NCBI RefSeq assembly: GCF_003946865.1
Contig: NZ_QXTH01000006.1
Coordinates: forward strand, 186,001 to 250,000
DNA length: 64,000 bases
Reading direction: 5' to 3'
Source: Antribacter gilvus
GTDB taxonomy: Bacteria > Actinomycetota > Actinomycetes > Actinomycetales > Cellulomonadaceae
Shown here: positions 9,211 through 19,092 of the stretch, piece by piece
How the letters are laid out: the number at the start of each line of letters is the position of its first letter
Position numbering within the stretch: the first letter of the stretch is position 1
The notes under the pieces: generated by a model
Told to the model about the DNA's origin: nothing
The model's database searches: none
Seen by the model: only the letters and a program-made list of their open reading frames with translations
Program-made: the position numbers and the translations under genes

Positions 9211-11328
9211 GTGCGCATCGCGGTGATCGTCGACGGTCTCGAGTCCACCCGTCAGTTCCACGCCGACGACGGCCAGGCGATGGTCGATGCGGCAGCCATG
9301 CTCACTGCGATCGGCAAGCCGGTGTCGGTCGACGTCGTCCATGACGAAGAGTGTGCGCCTATCCTGTCCACCCTCCCGGACTCGGCGTACGACGCGATCG
9401 TCATCGCCTCGAACGCGCTCCGACACGCGGACGGCCGTGCAGCTGCAGCCGTCCGCCAGAACTCGGGGGCCATTACAGAGTTCCTCCGGCGCGGCCGGGG
9501 GCTCGTGCTGCTCCACCAGTACGCGACCGCCGACACGAACATCGCTCTGCCCGAGGGACCAGTTCTCAGCTTCGACAGGCGCCCCGCCGGACCGGCCCGG
9601 CCGGTGCCAGCAGATGCCGAGAGCACACTCCTGAACTACCCGTTCCCGATCGACCTCGCGACCGACCTGAGCACCGTGGGTCAGCTGGGTGAGCTGGGCT
9701 CGTGGCTGTCGGTGCCGAACACGTTGTTGCAGGAGTTCGAGACGGTGGTGCGTGGTGTCGACGGCGAGGCGCTCATGGCGGTGAGTGCCGAGCACTTCGC
9801 ATGGCGCGTCGTCCACTCGGCGCTACCCCTCGACTGGCACGGGGCAACACGGTTGCTCGCGAACTGCATCGAGTTCGCCTGCACTGGCCTCCCCGACGTC
9901 ATTCTCTGGCCCTCCGGCGCCCAGAGCCCTATGGCAGCCACACTCGGCCACCTGCGAAGGACGCACCGGGTAGGCGCGGACGACCCCGCCACACGCTGGC
10001 TGTCCCGACGACCTAGCCTCCACCTCGTGTCACCGGTCGATCGCAGCACCGCGGACTCCCTCGTGACAGCCACCCAACGCGGAGGTGTCGTTCTCGCAGC
10101 GGGCCCTGTGGACCGCCACGGGACAGTGCAGTTCACAGGTCGCGTCAGCGCGCGGGAGAGCATCCTCGCGCGCGACTTCTTCGCAGCGGACCCGGCAACC
10201 GCACTCCGGGCAGACACCCTGGACCCGTTCCCCACCCGGAACATCGTGGTCGCGGCGCGCCAGCTCCTCCGCAGCGCGCCAACCATCGTGACAGAGACCT
10301 GGGACCCGCGGCGGGACGCCGCATTGCACGCCCGCCTGGGGGCGCTCGTGTACGACGGGATGACGATGACGTCGGCCCTCGCGGTGCTGCAGGTGTTGTG
10401 CGCAGCCGACGCAGACATCTCGCTACGCCGAGACGTACTCGCCCGGGTCGCGCTCCTCGCGCCGGGCGACCCGATCTCCGACGTGCTCGTCAACGCGGGC
10501 AAGGTTGCCTTGGGAGAGGCCCCGATGGAGGTCTTCGTCGAGGAGATCAACCGCCTCGGTCCCGGAGAGGCCACCCCGCCCGACGCGCTGCGCATCCTGG
10601 ACTGGATCGGCTTTCTGGTGCTCGTGCTGGAGGTCGCCGGCGGCCCCTCGCTCCGCCCCGCCGTCACGCGTCTGCTGGACCTGGCGGAGCCGGCGAGCAC
10701 GGGAGATCTCTGGCTCAGTCACGAGGGGACCGCCACGGTTGCGCTGGCGGTGGCGGCTGCGGGCGGTGACCCTGCCCATCTCGGACGGGTGGCACGCGCG
10801 CTGGCGCGGCTCCGCGCCGAGTATCACGCGGCAACAGCCGATGGCGGTCACCTCAGCGCGGCCGCGCGGTACACGCAAGCCATCGCCGCCGTGGAACGCA
10901 TCGCACCGCTGGTCCTGGACTCGCTGGCGCCAGTCGTCTCGGTGGCCGAGAGCCGTCCCGACACCGATCCTGGGCTGGCGGGAGAGCCCAGGTACGCCAC
11001 CGCCCTCGCCGCCAGGAATCGTGAGCTTCTCGGTCAGCTGACTGACGAGCAGCGGAAGGCGCAGCGTCGCCTGCCCGTCTTTGTCGCAGGCGCGACACTC
11101 CTCTGGGTACTCGCCACCGCTCTCGCCGCCGCAGGCGTCGTCGCGATCGTCTGGTCGTGGCACTGGCCGGATATCGCGCAGCTCACAACAATTCCCGCCG
11201 CCCTTGCGTGGGCCGTTCTCGTCGGGACCATCGCTCGCGGGTTGGACCGGTTGGGAATCCTTCCGACCCGGCTGGGCCGTCTGGCAGACGCCATGACCAC
11301 CGAAGCCAGGCGGCGCATCCGCGGATGA
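9211..11328 (+). CDS. Large protein of unknown function: ThuA/flavodoxin-like N-terminus, helical middle, two C-terminal membrane helices
   Basis: Not recognised as a named family. The N-terminal 110 residues read like an alternating alpha/beta fold of the ThuA/GATase-1 type: a beta strand (RIAVIVDG), a helix, then YDAIVIASN and FLRRGRGLVLLHQY. A second alpha/beta segment around residues 250-340 is followed by about 270 residues of helix-rich sequence with Leu/Ala repeats. Two hydrophobic helices (about 621-650 and 660-680) and a basic tail follow. It is probably a membrane-anchored cytoplasmic protein. GTG 9211 is favoured by -10 TAGCCT six bases upstream; GTG 9208 is the alternative. It ends 2 bp from the convergent oxoprolinase stop. 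Third-position GC looks lower than in neighbouring core genes. It separates nadB from nadC. Confidence 0.7.
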   Translation: MRIAVIVDGLESTRQFHADDGQAMVDAAAMLTAIGKPVSVDVVHDEECAPILSTLPDSAYDAIVIASNALRHADGRAAAAVRQNSGAITEFLRRGRGLVLLHQYATADTNIALPEGPVLSFDRRPAGPARPVPADAESTLLNYPFPIDLATDLSTVGQLGELGSWLSVPNTLLQEFETVVRGVDGEALMAVSAEHFAWRVVHSALPLDWHGATRLLANCIEFACTGLPDVILWPSGAQSPMAATLGHLRRTHRVGADDPATRWLSRRPSLHLVSPVDRSTADSLVTATQRGGVVLAAGPVDRHGTVQFTGRVSARESILARDFFAADPATALRADTLDPFPTRNIVVAARQLLRSAPTIVTETWDPRRDAALHARLGALVYDGMTMTSALAVLQVLCAADADISLRRDVLARVALLAPGDPISDVLVNAGKVALGEAPMEVFVEEINRLGPGEATPPDALRILDWIGFLVLVLEVAGGPSLRPAVTRLLDLAEPASTGDLWLSHEGTATVALAVAAAGGDPAHLGRVARALARLRAEYHAATADGGHLSAAARYTQAIAAVERIAPLVLDSLAPVVSVAESRPDTDPGLAGEPRYATALAARNRELLGQLTDEQRKAQRRLPVFVAGATLLWVLATALAAAGVVAIVWSWHWPDIAQLTTIPAALAWAVLVGTIARGLDRLGILPTRLGRLADAMTTEARRRIRG

Positions 11329-11330
11329 CC

Positions 11331-14300
11331 TTACGATCCGAAACCTCCACCACCGGGCGTCTCGATCGTCAGGACGTCTCCTGGGTTGAGTTCCGCTCGT
11401 GCACAACCGGCAAGCACCTCGACCGTACCGTCCGCGCGGTGGACGACGTTCCGACCCAGCGCGCCGGGCATCCCGCCCTGTACACCGTACGGCGGTACGA
11501 CACGGTGCCCCGAAAGGAGGCTCACGCTCATCGGCTCTCGGAACTCCAGGGCGCGGACGACGCCGTCACCGCCACGCCACCTGCCCGCGCCGCCCGAGCC
11601 CGCACGAATCGAGAAGTCCCGGACCAGGACCGGGAAGCGCGCCTCCAGCACCTCCGGATCCGTCAGCCGCGAGTTGGTCATGTGGGTCTGGACCGCCGAT
11701 GCACCGTCAAACCCTTCACCAGCACCAGACCCTGACGCGATCGTCTCGTAGTACTGCCGCGTCCGGTCGCCGAACGTCAGGTTGTTCATCGTTCCTGACC
11801 CCTCGGCCTGCACCCCGAGCGCACCGTACAGGGCTCCGGTGATCGCCTGACTCGTCTCCACGTTCCCTGCCACCACGGCAGCTGGATGCTCTGGAGAGAG
11901 CATCGTCCCCGGCGGGATCACGATGGTCAGCGGACGAAGGCACCCGTCGTTGAGGGGGATGTCGTCGGCGACCAGCGTCCGGAAGACGTAGAGCACCGCA
12001 GCTGTCGCGACCGACGATGGTGCGTTGAAGTTGGTCGCGAGCTGCGGCGACGAGCCCGTGAAGTCGATCGTCGCTCGCCGTTCCGTAGGGTCCACAGTGA
12101 CGCGGACAGCGATCACAGCGCCACTGTCGGTCTCATACCTGTACTCGCCGTCGGTGAGCGAGTCGATGACCCGCCTGACGGCCTCCGCCGCGTTGTCCTG
12201 GACGTGGCGCATGTAGGCCTGCACGACGTCGATCCCGAAGTGTTCGACCATCGCCTTGATCTCGTCAGCCCCCTTTGCGTTCGCGGCAAGCTGCGCGCGC
12301 AGGTCCGCCAAGTTGGTGTCCGCGTCGCGCGATGGGTACCGGGCCGAGGCGAGCAGCTCGCGCGTCTCACGCTCGCGGAGCACTCCGTCCTGCACCAGGA
12401 GCCAGTTGTCGAACAGCACGCCCTCCTCGTCGATCTCCCTGCTGTCCGCAGGCATCGATCCGGGCGTGATCCCGCCGATCTCGGCGTGGTGACCACGCGC
12501 CGCGACGTAGAAGAGGATCTCGGCTCCGTCGTCCGAGAACACCGGTGTGACCACCGTGATGTCCGGCAGGTGGGTCCCGCCGTGGAACGGGTCGTTGACC
12601 GCGTAGGAGTCACCAGGGCGCATCCCACCCCGGCGCCTCGCGATCACCTCTTTCACCGAGGTCCCCATGGAGCCGAGATGGACGGGGATGTGCGGCGCGT
12701 TCGCCACAAGATTGCCGACGGGATCGAACACCGCGCAGGAGAAGTCGAGCCTCTCCTTGATGTTCACCGACTGCGACGTCGCTTCCAGCCGCGCGCCCAT
12801 CTGCTCGGCGATCGACATGAACAGGTTGTTGAAGATCTCGAGCATGACCGGATCGGCGGCGGCCTCCAGACGAGGCCTGTGGCGGGGCATCACACGTCTG
12901 ACAATCAGGTGTCCGGTGTCCGTAGCCTCGGCCCGCCACTCGGGCTCGACGAAGGTCGTCGCGCTGGGCTCAGCGATGACGGCGGGCCCAAGGACGGCCT
13001 GACCGGGCTGCAGCGACTCGCGCAGGTACAGCGCACTTTCCTGCCACGCCCCGCTGGCAAACACCCGGACCGTGGCTACTGGCTCGGTCTCGCAGCCTGT
13101 CCCCTGATCACCTGCGTCCACGAACAGGTCGGGCTGCTTGCTCGGCGCTACTGCCTCAACCGCGACGGCCTCCGCCATCAAGGGCCGGTCGAGCAGGAAG
13201 GAGTATGTGGCGCGGTGTGCCCGCTCGAACTCAGCAACCATCGTGGCGACATCCGAGAACCGCACGGGAATCGTCGTGTCGGTGCCGTCGTAGCGCAGAT
13301 GCACCTGAGTGGTGACCACGACCTCAGGTGACGTGCGATCGCCGTCGGGCCCCGACAGTTCTCCGGCGATCTCAGCGAGCAGCGAGCGCTCCAGGGCTGC
13401 TGCGGCCTCCCGGATCGTAGCCTGCGAGCCGGGGACGAGTGGCAGCTCGACTGCCCGCTCCCGCATGAGGGTGGTGTCAGCGAGGCCGATGCCAAGTGCT
13501 GACAGCACGCCGGCCATGGGCGGCACCAGGACTGTCTCGATCCCGAGACCGTCGGCGACCGCACACGCGTGCTGGCCTCCCGCACCGCCGAACGTCGTCA
13601 GCGCATATCGGGTGACGTCGTGGCCCTTGCGGACCGTGATCTTCTTGACCGCTCCTGCCATGTTCGCGACGGCGACCGCGAGGAAGCCCTCGGCGACCGC
13701 CTCGGGCGTGCGTCCGTCAGCGATCGCGGCGGCCAGCTCCGCGAACTTCTGCCGCACCACGTCGACATCGAGCGACTCGTCGCCCCGGGGCCCGAAGACC
13801 GCAGGGAAGTAATCCGGCTGCACGCGACCGAGCAGGACGTTCGCGTCGGTGACCGTGAGCGGTCCACCCGCGCGGTAGCACGCAGGGCCAGGAGCCGCTC
13901 CAGCAGAGTCGGGACCGACGCGGTATCGGCCCCCGTCGAAATGCAGGACGGAGCCGCCTCCCGCCGCGACGGTATGGATGTCGAGCATGGGCGCGCGAAG
14001 ACGAACGCCCGCGACGGTCGTGTCAAAAACCCTGTCGAAGGCTCCGGCGTAGTGCGATACGTCGGTCGACGTCCCGCCCATGTCGAACCCGATGACCCGG
14101 TCGAGTCCGGCGAGCGCAGACATCCGCGCCATCCCCACGATGCCGCCGGCCGGACCAGAGAGGACGGCGTCCTTCCCGCGGAAGCGCTCGGCTTCTGCCA
14201 AGCCCCCGTTCGACTGCATGAATCGCAACGGCACGCCGCGCAACGCACCGGCGACATGGTTCACATAGCGGTGCAGGACTGGTGACAGGTAGGCGTCCAC

Positions 14301-14915
14301 CACTGTGGTGTCGCCGCGCGCCACCAGCTTGACCAGGGAGCTCACCTCGCCCGACCGGGAAATCTGAGCGAAACCGATCTCCTCAGCCAGCTCCGCGATC
14401 GCCGCCTCGTGGGCAGGATGCAGGTGAGCATGAAGGCAGACGACAGCAACCGCTCGGAAGCCATCACCCAGGGCACGCTGCAGCTCGGGGGCGAGGGCCT
14501 CCAGGTCGGGCTCGCAAAGGACCTCGCCGTCGGCAGTGACCCGCTCGTCGACCTCGATGACATGGGAGTACAACGGCTCCGGGAGCACGATGTGACGGTC
14601 GAAGATCCGCGGGCGGTTCTGGTACGCGATGCGCAGGGCATCCCTAAAGCCCTTGGTCACGACCAGCACGGTCGGCTCACCGGCGCGTTCAAGAAGGGCG
14701 TTGGTGGCGACAGTGGTACCCATCCGAACCGCATCGATGGCTGACTCCGAGTCTCCGGCGCTCGCCAGGACGCGACGGATTCCGGCTACGGCCGCGTCGT
14801 CATACCGACTCGGGTCCTCGGAGAGCAGCTTGTGCGTCGACAAGCCACCATCAGGATGACGCGCCACGATGTCGGTGAAGGTGCCACCACGGTCGATCCA
14901 GAACTCCCAGCCCAT
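11331..14915 (-). CDS. 5-oxoprolinase / hydantoinase A-B fusion protein
   Basis: ATP-dependent lactamase of the OPLAH family, which opens 5-oxo-L-proline to glutamate or hydrolyses related hydantoins. At 1194 aa both halves are joined. The HyuA half (about 1-670) has an N-terminal [11 protein letters not shown] nucleotide motif, [13 protein letters not shown] and the second phosphate motif [11 protein letters not shown]. The HyuB half (about 680-1190) has [12 protein letters not shown], which holds the metal ligands, and the typical C-terminal [15 protein letters not shown]. The start ATG 14915 lies six bases after -10 TACGCT. It sits just downstream of nadB and converges on the 705-aa gene. 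In actinomycetes lacking glutathione, its substrate is more likely free pyroglutamate or a hydantoin. Third-position composition resembles its partner in the insert. Confidence 0.9.
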   Translation of the reverse strand: MGWEFWIDRGGTFTDIVARHPDGGLSTHKLLSEDPSRYDDAAVAGIRRVLASAGDSESAIDAVRMGTTVATNALLERAGEPTVLVVTKGFRDALRIAYQNRPRIFDRHIVLPEPLYSHVIEVDERVTADGEVLCEPDLEALAPELQRALGDGFRAVAVVCLHAHLHPAHEAAIAELAEEIGFAQISRSGEVSSLVKLVARGDTTVVDAYLSPVLHRYVNHVAGALRGVPLRFMQSNGGLAEAERFRGKDAVLSGPAGGIVGMARMSALAGLDRVIGFDMGGTSTDVSHYAGAFDRVFDTTVAGVRLRAPMLDIHTVAAGGGSVLHFDGGRYRVGPDSAGAAPGPACYRAGGPLTVTDANVLLGRVQPDYFPAVFGPRGDESLDVDVVRQKFAELAAAIADGRTPEAVAEGFLAVAVANMAGAVKKITVRKGHDVTRYALTTFGGAGGQHACAVADGLGIETVLVPPMAGVLSALGIGLADTTLMRERAVELPLVPGSQATIREAAAALERSLLAEIAGELSGPDGDRTSPEVVVTTQVHLRYDGTDTTIPVRFSDVATMVAEFERAHRATYSFLLDRPLMAEAVAVEAVAPSKQPDLFVDAGDQGTGCETEPVATVRVFASGAWQESALYLRESLQPGQAVLGPAVIAEPSATTFVEPEWRAEATDTGHLIVRRVMPRHRPRLEAAADPVMLEIFNNLFMSIAEQMGARLEATSQSVNIKERLDFSCAVFDPVGNLVANAPHIPVHLGSMGTSVKEVIARRRGGMRPGDSYAVNDPFHGGTHLPDITVVTPVFSDDGAEILFYVAARGHHAEIGGITPGSMPADSREIDEEGVLFDNWLLVQDGVLRERETRELLASARYPSRDADTNLADLRAQLAANAKGADEIKAMVEHFGIDVVQAYMRHVQDNAAEAVRRVIDSLTDGEYRYETDSGAVIAVRVTVDPTERRATIDFTGSSPQLATNFNAPSSVATAAVLYVFRTLVADDIPLNDGCLRPLTIVIPPGTMLSPEHPAAVVAGNVETSQAITGALYGALGVQAEGSGTMNNLTFGDRTRQYYETIASGSGAGEGFDGASAVQTHMTNSRLTDPEVLEARFPVLVRDFSIRAGSGGAGRWRGGDGVVRALEFREPMSVSLLSGHRVVPPYGVQGGMPGALGRNVVHRADGTVEVLAGCARAELNPGDVLTIETPGGGGFGS

Positions 14916-14970
14916 GCGCTGAGCGTAGGCGGTTCGTCGTCACCGACCCCTCCAGGCAAGCCCGGCCGCC

Positions 14971-16668
14971 TCAGCGCAGCCGCACCGTGCCGTCGTCGGC
15001 CAGCGACACCAGAACCCGACGGGCCCAGTCCGCGTCCGTGGACGGGAAGTCCATGCGGTAGTGCCCGCCCCGGGTCTCGGTGCGCTCCCAGGCGGCGAGG
15101 GTGAGGGCCCGCGCGACCTGGTGCACGTTGGTGGTCTCCCACTCAGCGACCTGCGGCTCGGCCATGACGTCGGCGACGCGGTGCGCGTCGGGGCGTACGG
15201 CGGCGAGCCGCTCGTCCGCGGCCTCCAGCGACGCGGCCGAACGGATCACGCCGGACCCGCCGGACGTCACCTTCTGGATCCGCGACCGCGCGGCCGCGGC
15301 GACGAGGGCCGTGCCGCCGGGGCGGTCCACCGGCTCGGGGGTCGTGCGCAGCTCGCCGGCGGCGTACCGTCCGGCCACGTCGCGGGCCGCCCGGTAGGCG
15401 AAGACGAGCCCCTCCAGGAGCGAGTTGGACGCGAGGCGGTTCGCGCCGTGCACGCCGGTGCAGGCCACCTCGCCCACGGCGTACAGGCCCTCCACCGACG
15501 ACCGCCCGTGCAGGTCGGTCACGACGCCGCCCGAGTGGTAGTGCTGGGCCGGCGCGACGGGCACCAGCTCCTCCGTCCAGTCGATCCCGTTCGCCAGCAG
15601 GCGTTCGGTGATCGTGGGGAACCGCTTGCGCAGGAAGCCGGCGCCGAGGTGCCGCGCGTCGAGCAGCACGTTGTCCGACGACGTCGCCGCCATCTGCCGC
15701 ACGATCGCGTGCGCCACGACGTCGCGGGGCGCGAGCTCGGCCATCTCGTGGACGCCGGGCATGAACCGGCGGCCGTCGACGTCGAGCAGCAGGGCGCCCT
15801 CGCCGCGCACGGCCTCGGAGATCAGCGGGAGCTGCCCCTTGGCCCCGGACCCCAGCCACAGCACGGTGGGGTGGAACTGCACGAACTCCAGGTCGGCCAG
15901 GACCGCACCGGCCCGCAGCGCGGCAGCGATGCCGTCGCCGGTGGCACCCGCCGGGTTCGTGGACGACCGGAACACCTGCCCGATGCCGCCCGTCGCGAGG
16001 ACCACCACGGGCGCGAGCACGGCACCTACGCCGTCGCGCGTACCGGTCCCTCGGACGTGCAGCGTCACACCGGCCACGGGGCGTCCGCCCTCGGCATCGG
16101 GCGCCCCGGTGAGGATGTCGATCACGAGGGCGTTCTCGACGACCTCGATGCCGGGGTCGTGCCGGACCGCCTCGATCTGCGCCACGAGCGCGCGGGAGAT
16201 CTCCGCGCCGGTCGCGTCGCCGCCCGCGTGCGCGATCCGGTCCGCGTGGTGCCCGCCCTCGCGGGTCAGGGCGATCTCGCCGTCCCCGCCGACGTCGAAC
16301 ACGGCGCCGCGGGCCACCAGCTCTCCGACCCGCTCCGGGCCCTCGGTGACCAGCACCTTCACGGCGTCGGCGTCGCTCAGCCCGCCGCCTGCGGCGAGCG
16401 TGTCGGCGAGGTGCGCATCGGGCGAGTCCTCCGGGTGGAGGGCGGCCGCGATGCCACCCTGCGCCCAGACGGTGGACCCCGACGAGAGCTCCCCCTTCGT
16501 CACCAGCAGCACGCGCGGCACGCGCGTGCGCAGCTCCAGGGCGGCGGTGAGCCCGGCGATGCCGGACCCCACGACGATCGCGTCGACGGTCGTGGTCCAG
16601 CCCGGCGCGGGCGCTGCGAGGGCGCGCGCGAGGCGCGGCCACGGCGCCCCGGGGGCGGGCGCGCTCAC
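14971..16668 (-). CDS. nadB: L-aspartate oxidase
   Basis: FAD enzyme that oxidises L-aspartate to iminoaspartate, the first step of de novo NAD synthesis. It is 565 aa and of the succinate dehydrogenase flavoprotein family. The FAD-binding [15 protein letters not shown], the [13 protein letters not shown] active-site region, [24 protein letters not shown] and the [17 protein letters not shown] block are all present. The start GTG 16668 overlaps the panD stop as GTGA, so nadB is the last gene of a coupled operon PH-PH-DUF2520-panC-panD-nadB. nadA is not next to it and nadC is displaced by the insert at 9.2-14.9 kb. Confidence 0.95.
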   Translation of the reverse strand: MSAPAPGAPWPRLARALAAPAPGWTTTVDAIVVGSGIAGLTAALELRTRVPRVLLVTKGELSSGSTVWAQGGIAAALHPEDSPDAHLADTLAAGGGLSDADAVKVLVTEGPERVGELVARGAVFDVGGDGEIALTREGGHHADRIAHAGGDATGAEISRALVAQIEAVRHDPGIEVVENALVIDILTGAPDAEGGRPVAGVTLHVRGTGTRDGVGAVLAPVVVLATGGIGQVFRSSTNPAGATGDGIAAALRAGAVLADLEFVQFHPTVLWLGSGAKGQLPLISEAVRGEGALLLDVDGRRFMPGVHEMAELAPRDVVAHAIVRQMAATSSDNVLLDARHLGAGFLRKRFPTITERLLANGIDWTEELVPVAPAQHYHSGGVVTDLHGRSSVEGLYAVGEVACTGVHGANRLASNSLLEGLVFAYRAARDVAGRYAAGELRTTPEPVDRPGGTALVAAAARSRIQKVTSGGSGVIRSAASLEAADERLAAVRPDAHRVADVMAEPQVAEWETTNVHQVARALTLAAWERTETRGGHYRMDFPSTDADWARRVLVSLADDGTVRLR

Positions 16669-17189
16669 CCGCGGCCCGCGGCGGTGCGCACGAGCCCCGC
16701 CGACTGGAAGGGCTCGATCGCGATGCCGCTCTCCTCGAGCCCGTACCCGTCGGGCACGTGGCCCGGCTCGTCGTGGACCTCGACGATGCGGTTGTTCTCG
16801 TCGACGAACACGACGTTCGGCAGGAAGGTGCGCGCGTCGTGGTCGGAGAGCAGGCCGTACGCGATGAGGATCACGACGTCGCCGGGGTGCACGAGGTGCG
16901 CGGCCGCACCGTTGATGCAGATCTGGCCCGAACCGGGCTCACCGGGGATCACATAGGTGGTGAGGCGGGACCCGTTCGTCACGTCGACCACGTCGACCTG
17001 CTGGCCCGGGATGAGGTCCGCGGCGTCGAGCAGGTCGGCGTCGACAGTGACGGACCCCACATAGTGCAGGTCCGCCTGGGTCACCGTCGCCCGGTGGATC
17101 TTCGCGATCATCATGGGTCGCTGCAGGGACGCGGGACGCTTCGCGGGGGCCGCGTGCGGGCCGGCGACGGACGAGAGGTGCTCGGTCAC
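16665..17189 (-). CDS. panD: Aspartate 1-decarboxylase (pyruvoyl proenzyme)
   Basis: Makes beta-alanine from aspartate for pantothenate. The proenzyme cleaves itself at Gly-Ser in HYVGSVTVD to create the pyruvoyl group. The canonical protein would begin at [18 protein letters not shown] (ATG 17114), but an upstream GTG at 17189 overlaps the panC stop as GTGA. No ribosome-binding site precedes 17114, so a 25-residue Pro/Ala-rich N-terminal extension is likely; total 174 aa. The C-terminus is also about 25 residues longer than the family norm (about 127-140 aa in total). [15 protein letters not shown] and the conserved Tyr-Gly stretch AYGLLSD are intact. Confidence 0.93.
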   Translation of the reverse strand: MTEHLSSVAGPHAAPAKRPASLQRPMMIAKIHRATVTQADLHYVGSVTVDADLLDAADLIPGQQVDVVDVTNGSRLTTYVIPGEPGSGQICINGAAAHLVHPGDVVILIAYGLLSDHDARTFLPNVVFVDENNRIVEVHDEPGHVPDGYGLEESGIAIEPFQSAGLVRTAAGRG

Positions 17190-18133
17190 GGGGTTGCCTC
17201 CTGGCCGGTCAGAGGCACGACGGCCGGGGTCTCCGGCGCCGCGACCACGTCGACGGCCTGGTTGTCGATCAGTCGGGTGGTGCCCACGCGCGCCGCCACG
17301 AGGAGCAACGCCGGACCTGTACGGTCCGCCGGCACGTCCTCAACGGTATCCGGATCCACGAGAGCCAGGTAATCCACCACAACGCCCGGCGCCGCGTTCA
17401 GGATTCCCGACGCGGTCGCCAGGACGGCGGGGGCGCCCCCTCGGGGCCCGGCCTCCGCCCCTGCCCGCAGCGCGCGCGACAGGGCGAGCGCCTGCCCGCG
17501 CTCCTCGGGCGACAGGTAGGCGTTCCGGGAGGACATCGCCAGCCCGTCCGGCTCCCGGACCGTCGGCACGCCGAGGATCTCGACGTCGAGGTCGAGGTCG
17601 CGGACCATGCGCCGCACGGCGAGCAGCTGCTGGGCGTCCTTCTGCCCGAACAGGGCCACGTCGGGCCGGGTCAGGTGCAGCAGCTTCAGCACGACGGTCA
17701 GCACGCCGTCCATGTGGCCCGGGCGGTGGACACCCTCCAGCACCTGGCCGGCGCAGCCCGCGGAGACCCGCACCACGGGATCGCCGTCCGGGTACATCAC
17801 GTCGGGCGTCGGGGCGAAGACCAGGTCCGCGCCGACCGTGCCGAGCTTGGCGACGTCGCCGTCGAGGTCGCGCGGGTACGTGTCGAGGTCCTCGCCCTTC
17901 CCGAACTGGAGCGGGTTCACGAAGATCGTCACCAGCACCTGGCCGTCGGGCCCTGCCTCGGCGCGCGCGCGCCGGACGAGCTCCAGGTGGCCGTCGTGCA
18001 GCGCGCCCATGGTCATGACGACTGCCCGGCGGGCAGGACCCCCGGCCGCGCCGGGCGAACCCAGGGTGGCCGCGAGGAGCGCGTCGCGCAGCTCCTCACG
18101 GGAGCTGACGACGGCCGGCGTCGGAGTGGTCAT
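17186..18133 (-). CDS. panC: Pantothenate synthetase
   Basis: ATP-dependent ligase joining pantoate and beta-alanine. It is 315 aa. Family motifs are visible in order: [17 protein letters not shown] (the HxGH-type nucleotide site), [30 protein letters not shown] and [13 protein letters not shown]. The start ATG 18133 overlaps the DUF2520 stop (ATGA) and also has AGGAAGG upstream. It precedes panD, giving a panC-panD pair. panB is not in the window. The alanine-rich stretch around residues 25-38 is a small insertion relative to typical PanC. Confidence 0.96.
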   Translation of the reverse strand: MTTPTPAVVSSREELRDALLAATLGSPGAAGGPARRAVVMTMGALHDGHLELVRRARAEAGPDGQVLVTIFVNPLQFGKGEDLDTYPRDLDGDVAKLGTVGADLVFAPTPDVMYPDGDPVVRVSAGCAGQVLEGVHRPGHMDGVLTVVLKLLHLTRPDVALFGQKDAQQLLAVRRMVRDLDLDVEILGVPTVREPDGLAMSSRNAYLSPEERGQALALSRALRAGAEAGPRGGAPAVLATASGILNAAPGVVVDYLALVDPDTVEDVPADRTGPALLLVAARVGTTRLIDNQAVDVVAAPETPAVVPLTGQEATP

Positions 18134-19092
18134 CGAGGGTTCCTTCCTGCGTGCGACTCGGGCCCGCCGAGCACGTCCAGCAGCGCCTGGGCCGCGGTGT
18201 CGTCGATGCGATGGCTCGCGAGCGCGCGGCGCGTGGCGCCGCGGGCGAGCTCCGTGTAGCTGTCAGGCACGTCGGTGGCGCCCGAGCGCGCAGCCAGCTC
18301 GGCCAGCACCGCCAGGTGCTCCTCGACGGTCCCCACGTCGCCCCGCGACACAGGGCCGGTCAGGGCCGAGATGGCTCCGGGCCCCACGCCCTCACGGGCG
18401 TCCGCGGCGCGCGTGGCGCTGTCGAGCGCCGCGCCGAGCAGCGGCTGCAGCACCCGTCCGGGTGCGGCGACCCCGGCCGCCTCGAGCGCCTGGGCGGCCT
18501 GTGCCACGAGCACGACCAGGTGGTTCGCGCCGTGCGCCAGGGCCGCGTGGTAGAGACCACGGGCCTCCTCGGCCACGACCACGGGCTCGCCGCCGATCTC
18601 GACCACGAGCGCCTGACCGATCGGCTGGACCACCGTGGGGGCCGTCACCGCGAACGTGCAGCCTTCCAGCCGGGCGAGGTCCAGCGACGTGCCGGTGAAG
18701 GTCATCGCCGGGTGGACGGCGAGCGGGATGGCACCAGCGGCCCGGGCCGGCTCCAGCACGCCGACGCCGAAGCGCCCCGACGTGTGGACCACCAGCTGTC
18801 CCGGCTGCCAGGCCCCCACCTCGGCGAGGCCCGAGACCAGGCCGGCCAGGGCGTCGTCGGGCACCGCGAGGAGGACCAGCTCCGCCCGCTCGACGACCTG
18901 CTCCACCTCGAGGACGGGCACGCCCGGCAGGAGCGTCGCGATGCGCTCGAGCGAGGCGTCGGAGATGCCGCTCGCCCCCACGACCGCGTGGCCCGTGGCC
19001 CGGAGCGCGCTGCCCAGCACCGCGCCCACCCGGCCCGCCCCGACGATCCCGACTCCCAGGCGGCCAGGCTTCCGCGGCTCGTTCGCGGTCAT
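18130..19092 (-). CDS. Rossmann-like / DUF2520 oxidoreductase-like protein
   Basis: A 320-aa protein with an N-terminal NAD(P)-binding fold ([18 protein letters not shown]) and the helical DUF2520 C-terminal domain (about residues 155-300, starting HPAMTFTGT and containing [13 protein letters not shown]). In architecture it resembles ketopantoate and pyrroline-carboxylate reductases. It is directly coupled to panC by an ATGA overlap, the same arrangement as Rv3603c-panC in M. tuberculosis. A ketopantoate reductase role (compare PanG in Francisella) is an attractive inference because no panE is visible here, but it is unproven. The start ATG 19092 overlaps the stop of the upstream PH gene. Confidence 0.85.
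   Translation of the reverse strand: MTANEPRKPGRLGVGIVGAGRVGAVLGSALRATGHAVVGASGISDASLERIATLLPGVPVLEVEQVVERAELVLLAVPDDALAGLVSGLAEVGAWQPGQLVVHTSGRFGVGVLEPARAAGAIPLAVHPAMTFTGTSLDLARLEGCTFAVTAPTVVQPIGQALVVEIGGEPVVVAEEARGLYHAALAHGANHLVVLVAQAAQALEAAGVAAPGRVLQPLLGAALDSATRAADAREGVGPGAISALTGPVSRGDVGTVEEHLAVLAELAARSGATDVPDSYTELARGATRRALASHRIDDTAAQALLDVLGGPESHAGRNPR

Noticed and set aside
9134-14970. Prophage or integrative element
   Set aside because: No integrase, phage structural genes, tRNA or flanking direct repeats were seen; only two metabolic or unknown genes.
15061-16956. A 631-codon plus-strand frame opposite nadB and panD
   Set aside because: Composition (Arg/Gly/Val/His-rich) and lack of any motif mark it as a shadow of nadB.
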